Positions 58,301 through 64,000 of a stretch of 64,000 nucleotides of DNA are shown one piece after another; the stretch's first letter is position 1; every line of letters begins with the position of its first letter. The notes under the pieces are model-generated. The model did no database searches, was not told the origin of the DNA, and saw only the letters and a program-made list of their open reading frames with translations. This stretch comes from Centroberyx gerrardi (Eukaryota > Chordata > Actinopteri > Beryciformes > Berycidae): contig NC_136008.1 of NCBI RefSeq assembly GCF_048128805.1, forward strand, positions 17,091,572 to 17,155,571. The letters are read 5' to 3'. The position numbers and the translations under genes were made by a program.

Positions 58301-59209
58301 CCTTTGACGACCGGGAAGATAAGCACTAACAAGCCTTCTCTCCACTGCACTACATTAATTGGATTTGGCGGTCTGGTCCTACATTTGGATCTTAAATTGG
58401 ATCTCTCAGACAAAGAAGATGCCGTAGAAAAAATGGTCCCCAGAGGTAGTATGGTGTTTCTTTGCAAGCAGGAACTCTCTACCCCTGCAATGCTAGAACG
58501 TCTATTAGTTGCGGGGGTTCATGGTGCTGGCAGGGTGGGAGGAGCGATGGGACAAATAGGAGATGAGTTTATCAGCTCAGATGGGAGGCTGATGTTGCGC
58601 AGGTCACATCGTGGTTTCATACTTTCTACGGTTGGAAATGGCCAGAGAAACATGGCGTCTCTCACTGACAACTTCGAGAAAGCCCAGATGTCAGCTCGCC
58701 TCAACAGAGACTTACAAAATCTTTACCGTATCCCGCTCACTGCCTCAGCCCCAACTTGCTGGCCTCAAGCTGTGCTGTGGTACCTTACAGATCTGGCTTT
58801 GGTCAACTCATGGCTTCTGTACAGACAGGATCATGGGCCAGTGTCTGAACCTGTGACCCTCATGGCCTTCAGGCTGGAGGTGTCTAAGGCTTTGATCCTG
58901 TCCAGTGGCTCGGACACCCAGGACTCGGTTCCCCCTCAACCCCCCACACAGAAGGCTCATGCAGCAAGTGAAACCCCCAATCCCAACCTGTTAGAGGAAA
59001 GTCCTCTCCCGGATGCAGCCACACGGTACGACGGTTCTGGCCACTGGCCAGAGCAGCTTGGGGAGGGAGAAGGGGGCAGGTGTCGTTTTGGGGGCTGTGA
59101 GAGAACATCTCGAGTGCTATGCCTTAAGTGTTGTGTCTTTCTTTGTATCTCGCGCAACCACAACTGCTTCTTAAATTTCCATAATCAAGGGAGTTTGGGA
59201 AACGAGTAG
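49345..59209 (+). CDS. C2H2 zinc finger-piggyBac transposase-derived fusion protein, 2389 aa
   Basis: Coding exons are 49345-49879, 50400-50918, 51174-54997, 55556-55835, 56066-56272, 56363-56455, 56567-56753, 57503-57716 and 57899-59209. All are GT-AG with matching phases, 7170 nt. An in-frame TAG just before the first ATG fixes the start. Residues 179-380 carry six C2H2 fingers of ZNF576 type (CIECHIIF..., CYVCDRHF...). A seventh lies at 1134. Between and after them are a Lys-rich region (790-1127) with an AT-hook-like GRPKKN, and an Arg-rich RGRRRG. Middle exons carry VKEE sumoylation-type sites and SSDEED. From about residue 1906 the protein is piggyBac-like: DYFSKYFGWDTW, VTAKEIAQFVGIHIAMG, SLKLYW, a LTDLALVNSWLLY segment, and a C-terminal Cys ring (CERTSRVLC...NCFLNFH). 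One catalytic Asp may remain (GVDQ); two appear replaced. It is probably a domesticated nuclear DNA-binding protein. Confidence 0.88.
55058..55530 (-). repeat. 5'-truncated L2-like LINE in an intron
   Basis: On the minus strand a frame at 55520-55323 encodes LQHIIKTASRIIG...LYTDPILNKVHSIL...HPLHQKF, and a further stretch reads FKQSFAPAAINVFN. Both match the C-terminus of L2-type reverse-transcriptase polyproteins. The element ends at 55058 in the usual AATTTCC...GGATCAATAAAG tail. It sits antisense within the intron 54998-55555 and nearly fills it, its broken 5' end being about 25 bases from the acceptor. Only the last part of the element is present. Confidence 0.75.
57001..57039. repeat. Perfect 17-bp inverted repeat with 5-base loop
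   Basis: Arms at 57001-57017 and 57023-57039 (ACTCACCCTATTACCAC and its exact complement) flank TACAG. It lies in the intron between the acidic exon and the first piggyBac-domain exon. No surrounding similarity to a transposon end is seen. Confidence 0.9.
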
Positions 59210-59697
59210 TGTTCACTCCAGAGTTAACGGTTTACTTATTTATTTATTCGTAAACATCTTGCTTTCTGATTTAGAATGTAACTGTGATTTCAGATAAAAC
59301 CACATGTAAAGCCAGCTATTCAAGACAACTGTATTATCCCCTCTGTCTCATAATTTTTCCATGATGCCTTTCAGTGGCAGCCTCATTCTTTTCCAGGATT
59401 ATTGTGCCGCAGGTTAAAAACTAAATGCTTTGTGATGTGGCTTGTAATGGTCTTCCTAATGTTTTTTGTCAAGTGTGAAATGAATTTGCCTTCAGAAGGA
59501 CATGTGAAAAGAATCATAGCCATACAATTTGTGCTGGAAAAGAGGTGGAAATTGATTTTGAAATTGTCATTTCCATGTTTTTTTTTGTTTTTTTTATTAT
59601 TTATTTTAACCTGAATCAATTTACATTCCATATGACAAGCTTGTGTTTGGCTCATGGGATTTTAACATTCTTATTTATTTGACCTTCAGTTAGAAAA

Positions 59698-59703
59698 AAT
59701 AAA
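59698..59703 (+). terminator. Poly(A) signal of the zinc finger-piggyBac gene
   Basis: A canonical AATAAA about 490 bases past the stop, the first on this strand after it. Confidence 0.6.
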
Positions 59704-59709
59704 TGAAGT

Positions 59710-60147
59710 ATTTTTAAAAAAAAAACTTTGTTATTGACTTCTTTGAGGACTCCTGACAAATGTTTGCATTCTGGTCTTTTTTTTTTTTTTTTTTTTTACT
59801 AATTTGTAGAAGATGCATAACTCAGAACTTTTCCTGAGCCAGTGGAGAGGTAGTCATGTGACCCTGGCCTCTAATTACATACACTGAATGTGCAAAACTA
59901 ACTTACTCTTTTCATGAATGCAGATCAGTTAGAGAAGGATTTCTGAACTCAATAAACTAAATGAAATTCAATAGCAGTACCTAAATATTTTGCACATTAT
60001 ATAGCAAAAACACGACAGACATTATGCACTTAGGAAAAACATATTCAAACATATACATTAAGGTGAGTTGGGTCACATACTTGACATACCCGCGTGTTTT
60101 TCTGTGTGGGCAGATATTAAGTTAATGCTTTGATAAGGTTATTTGGG

Positions 60148-60191
<44 letters not shown>

Positions 60192-60949
60192 AAAACAAAA
60201 CCAAGTAAAAAGCAAGAAGTTCTTTTTCAGGTTGTGCTGGGTCACGTGACAGGGAATCAACCATAGAATCGGAATGAGTAGAACAGGGTTTCCATTCAAG
60301 TCTACATTCATAAAGATATACTAACATGTCAGTGTCGTAGGCTATTTGTCTCATTTTTTTTCAGCATTACAAATCTCCAGAATATCAACTGTTCAAAAAA
60401 AAGCATCGTTGATGTGATGTAGATTTATAGATATATAGATTAGCTATATGCACCAACCGTCAATAAATGCTGGTTTGAATGAACAACCTTTGATATCATA
60501 AAGGCACAAAATTCTAACATTAAGACAACAACACATGGTTCAATTATAGTCTATGTCAATTAATCAATGGACAAAATTTATCAAAGGGCAAGCTACATCT
60601 TGACTACAGCTACATCACCTTTTTTGTTAATATCCCTCCTGTTTGAAACTGTGACAGCTAGGCTACATATTTTTCTGCACGCGTGGCAAAGTCTTTTTTT
60701 TTTTTAATCCTAGAATTTATCATATTTTTTCATTTGCGGAAAGGGTTTCCACATTATTGTTTTTTAGTTTTGGATTGCTTTCTCATATTTCTTTCTAGTT
60801 ATCACAGTGCGGGAGTTAGTGCTGCTCTGTCTCCACCTCTCTTCGGCAGTGGAGCGATTGATCTTTCGATCGATTGATTCTAACAGTGCCATGCGCTGTC
60901 CAAACATTAATCAGTGCTTATTTCCATGACAACCTAATCAAGAGTCAAT
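59710..60949. other. Intergenic DNA with simple repeats
   Basis: It contains a T run near 59778 and a GT microsatellite at 60151-60189. No exon or RNA gene is recognised. Confidence 0.6.
60151..60189. repeat. (GT)n microsatellite
   Basis: About 19 uninterrupted GT units. Confidence 0.97.
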
Positions 60950-61091
60950 GGCAGCCATCTTAGTTGTACCAATGGCGATTACCATGATGCACCAGGAAGT
61001 GTCCGTTCTATCCATTCTATTTCTCTAGGGTCAACTCTCAACAGTCAAACTGTCTGCCCCGCTCTGGCTGCTTTCAAAAAAGCGGTTCGAG
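60950..61091 (+). promoter_or_regulatory. Promoter and noncoding exon 1 of the ZNF576-like gene
   Basis: It contains GCCATCTTAG (YY1-like) at 60953, an ETS-like CAGGAAGTG near 60993 and a donor (TTCGAG followed by GTATGT) at 61091. The next acceptor ends at 61806. Confidence 0.5.
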
Positions 61092-61806
61092 GTATGTGTC
61101 TAGTGGCTTCTTTCTTTATTATGCAAATAGCTTACTCTATGTATCGACATCGACGTAGATGGTATTGATTTATGGCAGGCTTATGCAAACACTAAACAAT
61201 GAGTTAAAACTTGGTGTGTAAAAAAGGTAGAAAAGTATTCGATCCCTTTTTGAACTGCGAATGGCAGCCAGTATGATACGCTAGCTAACTAGCAGCAGCT
61301 AGCTAGCTGCTAGCTAACGTTAGCCAGCTCGCTAGCCAAGTACTTTCTGATTAGGTAGTTGCACAGACGTGAAACAAAGGGGTTGCATTTACCTTTCTGC
61401 ATATGATTTTTGCGCTACCATCTAAACACGTGATTTCATTTTAACCACTTAACGCTAGGCCGGATTCCCGTATGCTAACATTTAGCTAGTTAGCTAGCGG
61501 CCTTGCAAACGATAAGGTAATGAAACTTCACTGATTCATGTGTGGAGATTTGACAAAATACTACATCCCGTGGACTATTGCTTGTATAAATTAACTTCTC
61601 CAAGTTGCCCAAACCTAGTTAGTAGAGTTGGCTAGCTAACGTTATAGTCATTTGTTGGACGTAGTTGATTGGTAATCTAAGTACTTGCATTACGAGTAGG
61701 CTAAACAACAAAGTTAGCTAACTTGGATAACTTAGCCCAGCAGCTATCCAAACAGCTGTCCTATTTTGTATTTGAAATGTAATATTTATTTTTTTGTTGA
61801 ACCCAG
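61092..61806 (+). other. Intron 1 of the ZNF576-like gene, rich in GCTAGC words
   Basis: It holds a dense cluster of AGCTAGC/TAACGTTA words at 61280-61330 and 61480-61645, including an exact 18-bp palindrome at 61294-61311. No exon is seen. Confidence 0.5.
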
Positions 61807-61850
61807 GACCATTGTTGTTGGTGCCTGTTCAGACCATCCAGTGTCCCAGG

Positions 61851-64000
61851 ATGGACTCAGACATTTTGAATATAGAGGAGATAGTGATGGGACGGGGATT
61901 GCCAGATCCACCTCCAGAAGTTCCTTCTGAAAAGCCAGTGGAACCCTACACATCCATCACTATCAAGGCGCCTCCTGCAGCTTCTGTTCAACCATGTGAG
62001 TGGTGCTGTAATCATAGCTTCATTTTGGCAACAAGAACTGAAAGAATGAACTGTTCTTGGTACAATCTTTCAAATCTTCTCCTGTTTCCACAGACCAGCA
62101 TGAGAATCTGCAGTGTTTTCAGTGCTTTATCACATTCTGCAGTGCCAAAGCCAAGGAAAGGCACATGAAAAAGAGCCACCGGGAAGAGTATAAGCAGCAG
62201 CTTCAGCAGGTAAACTTCACAATATCTGCTGTCTTACATAACACTGGCAACACTAGAAAGGGTGATGTGTTTTTTTTGTCATTTACAAATTCTGTGTGTC
62301 CAATGACAGCCTGTGTTACTTAAGATTTGGAGGAACTGGGAGAGAAAGTAAGCTCAACTGATTAGCCAGCCAATCTGCCTCTTGATGGAAGTTGTTAAAA
62401 CACTCCCTCAGGTTGACAATGCAGATGTGCATTTATGATGTTTGAATATCCGTTGTTTTGGAAAGAGGATTAGTGCCTCAGTAATGGTATTGTATCTGAG
62501 TAAAACATAATACTTGTGTCCATTGCTAATTGGCAGCTGACAAAGCATGAAAATGGGGCAGGGACGTTTCTTTTCGGTGCTCATGTAATATATGTTTAAA
62601 TTGTAATTGGTGTTCATGACAAGTTTTCCTGTAATTTTCCTGCCAGTGTTTTCAACCCCATGTGGTGAAATCCAGAAAGGGGGATAAGGGAAAAGACAGG
62701 CCAATCTTTGACAAGACCTTTCTTGATATTGCAGTATCCATTCTTTCTCGCACTTGAGGTGAATTTCTTCTGCCCCTGAAGGTGCACAAAGTAGTTACAG
62801 AAGCAAGCTTTTTATGCTTTAAGTAGGCATCATTTTCTAGTAAATGCAGCACACCTAGGCCAAAGGTACCATCTGCAGAATTTTGTCATTATTATATTGC
62901 TGTCAAGTCAGTGGTATTCCAATGGAAGCAAAATTGTAGCCGCAATAGTCATAGTCAGTAGCGCAAGTAATATGCTATGTGCTTTCATGTGGTACAGTTT
63001 GAGTTTTAGGTCAATTATTCTGTAAAGTCATATGTTTATTTGATAGCCTAGGCCTATAGCTTAATTATCTATGTTTATTTTTTTATGCTACTTGAATACA
63101 TGTGACAGAATGCAGACTGTATATGTCTTGTACCATGTTACTGTGTTAGATCAATATCAATATAACCCTATGCCAATGTCACCGAGACAAATTCCTGTAC
63201 ATTGCTTGTACTTGGCGAATAAAGTGAATCTGATAAACTATTGTTCAGCATTTCAAAATTTAGCCTTTGTCTCGTATTGTTTTAAATTTGTCTCATCAGG
63301 TCTTTATTTTTCCTTCACAGGGAAATACATTGTTCACCTGCTATGTGTGTGATCGCTCTTTTCCATCATCTGAGGAACTGACACAGCACCAGCCGACACA
63401 CAGCAAGGAAGACAAGCCCTTCAAATGTGTTCACTGCAAGGAGAGCTTCAGAATCTTCTCTGAAGTGAGTGTTAAAGTATGTGATGTGAGTGTTGCCAGT
63501 GGAATCCAACTGGTGATCAGGGGCAATTTGCAATCAAGTCTCTGCACTGCACTCATGTTAACCTTCTGAGTGTTGAGCAGTGTTATAAATCTCTGATTAA
63601 AAAGTATCAAGTTACTGTTTACAAATACCATTACTAACACGTGCCAGTTTGGAGCAAATTGTGGAATGTTAAGTTTCACTTTTGTTTTCACAACGGGAGG
63701 CTCTGTCAGATTGAGTGCAGTGCTGCTGATTACTGGTCTATGCATCACCAAATGACAAACATGATGTGATGTACACATTAGGTGCAGCATTAGAGATAGA
63801 TTTAGATCAGTTTCTATACATTGACCAACTTTTTATTTTGTGGTGGCCGTGCTGATATTGTGGTGGTCCGTCTATGTATGGGGAAACACTGAATAGTGTA
63901 ACTATGCTACAGTTGCTTCAGATATTGTGCACATTCTAGTCTTTCATCTAATTATTCTGTTGCATTTTCTACCTCTGTCCCTCTCAGCTCACAACCCATA
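61851..64000 (+). CDS. ZNF576-like C2H2 protein, 5' part (3' end outside window)
   Basis: Exons are 61851-61995, 62094-62209, 63321-63464 and 63988 onward, with phases 1, 0 and 0 and GT-AG junctions. The start is the first ATG after the acceptor at 61806. The first 48 residues are acidic and Pro-rich (MDSDILNIEEIVMGRG). The first finger (CFQCFITF...KERHMKKSH, EEYKQQLQQ) and second (CYVCDRSFPSSEELTQHQPTH) match, in order and in the unusual ERHM and SFPSS words, the start of human ZNF576 as I remember it (CLITF...ERHMKREH, SFPSSKALITHQ). A third finger (CVHCKESFRIFSEL) crosses the third intron. It is also the closest relative of the finger block in the piggyBac-fusion gene, whose equivalent fingers sit in one exon. 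The product is probably nuclear; its function is not known. Confidence 0.85.
62210..63320 (+). other. Intron of the ZNF576-like gene, nothing recognised
   Basis: The intron runs from GTAAAC to TTTTTCCTTCACAG. No repeat or extra exon is recognised. Confidence 0.7.

Noticed and set aside
60117-60354. Minus-strand frames across the GT microsatellite
   Set aside because: They encode only Thr-His repeats from the simple repeat.
1-64000. CRISPR array, bacterial operon or prophage
   Set aside because: No spaced repeats of that kind; genes have introns and animal-type products throughout.

Overview
The window looks like nuclear DNA of a teleost fish. It has intron-containing genes with GT-AG junctions, fish-type trypsinogens of 247 residues, AT-rich intergenic DNA with TA, GT and TAG microsatellites, tails of L2-like LINEs, and CpG-containing promoters carrying GCTAGC/TAACGTTA words. 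The species cannot be told from the sequence alone.

Layout. (1) 1-603: 3' exon of a C2H2 zinc-finger gene that begins outside the window. (2) 2480-5214: a small C2H2 gene with a noncoding first exon. (3) 6481-13466: an AT-hook plus 13-finger gene. (4) 13899-19235: two trypsinogen genes on the minus strand, sharing a 789-bp almost identical tract, with a decayed third trypsin 3' flank between them. (5) 19848-23794: a Myb/SANT-like (MYPOP/NAIF1-type) gene with a long polyglutamine tract. (6) 24511-29858: a 17-finger gene. (7) 31620-39988: a 28-finger gene. (8) 40877-46394: a 2551-bp segment with an orphan two-finger exon, present twice with no difference that I could see. (9) 48560-59703: a ten-exon gene that joins ZNF576-like fingers to a piggyBac transposase-derived domain. 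(10) 60950-64000: the 5' part of a ZNF576-like gene that runs off the window.

The zinc-finger genes all lie on the plus strand. They look like one family expanded in tandem. Three end in the same terminal finger (consensus HxHYxxHARG or a close variant, followed at once by the stop), which also ends human ZNF576 as I remember it. Several place a phase-1 intron just before the first finger. ZNF576 and MYPOP both lie on human 19q13, so the block may be its fish counterpart (inference). The trypsins are an unrelated exocrine-pancreas island on the opposite strand.

The most unusual object is the zinc finger-piggyBac fusion at 49345-59209. Its transposase part is interrupted by an intron in the reading frame, keeps the piggyBac fold signatures and the C-terminal cysteine ring, and appears to have lost two of the three catalytic aspartates. 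This suggests a domesticated DNA-binding protein. The second most unusual is the A-S-A'-M-S' duplication around 40877-49298, which is either a very recent rearrangement or an assembly artefact that joined two haplotypes.
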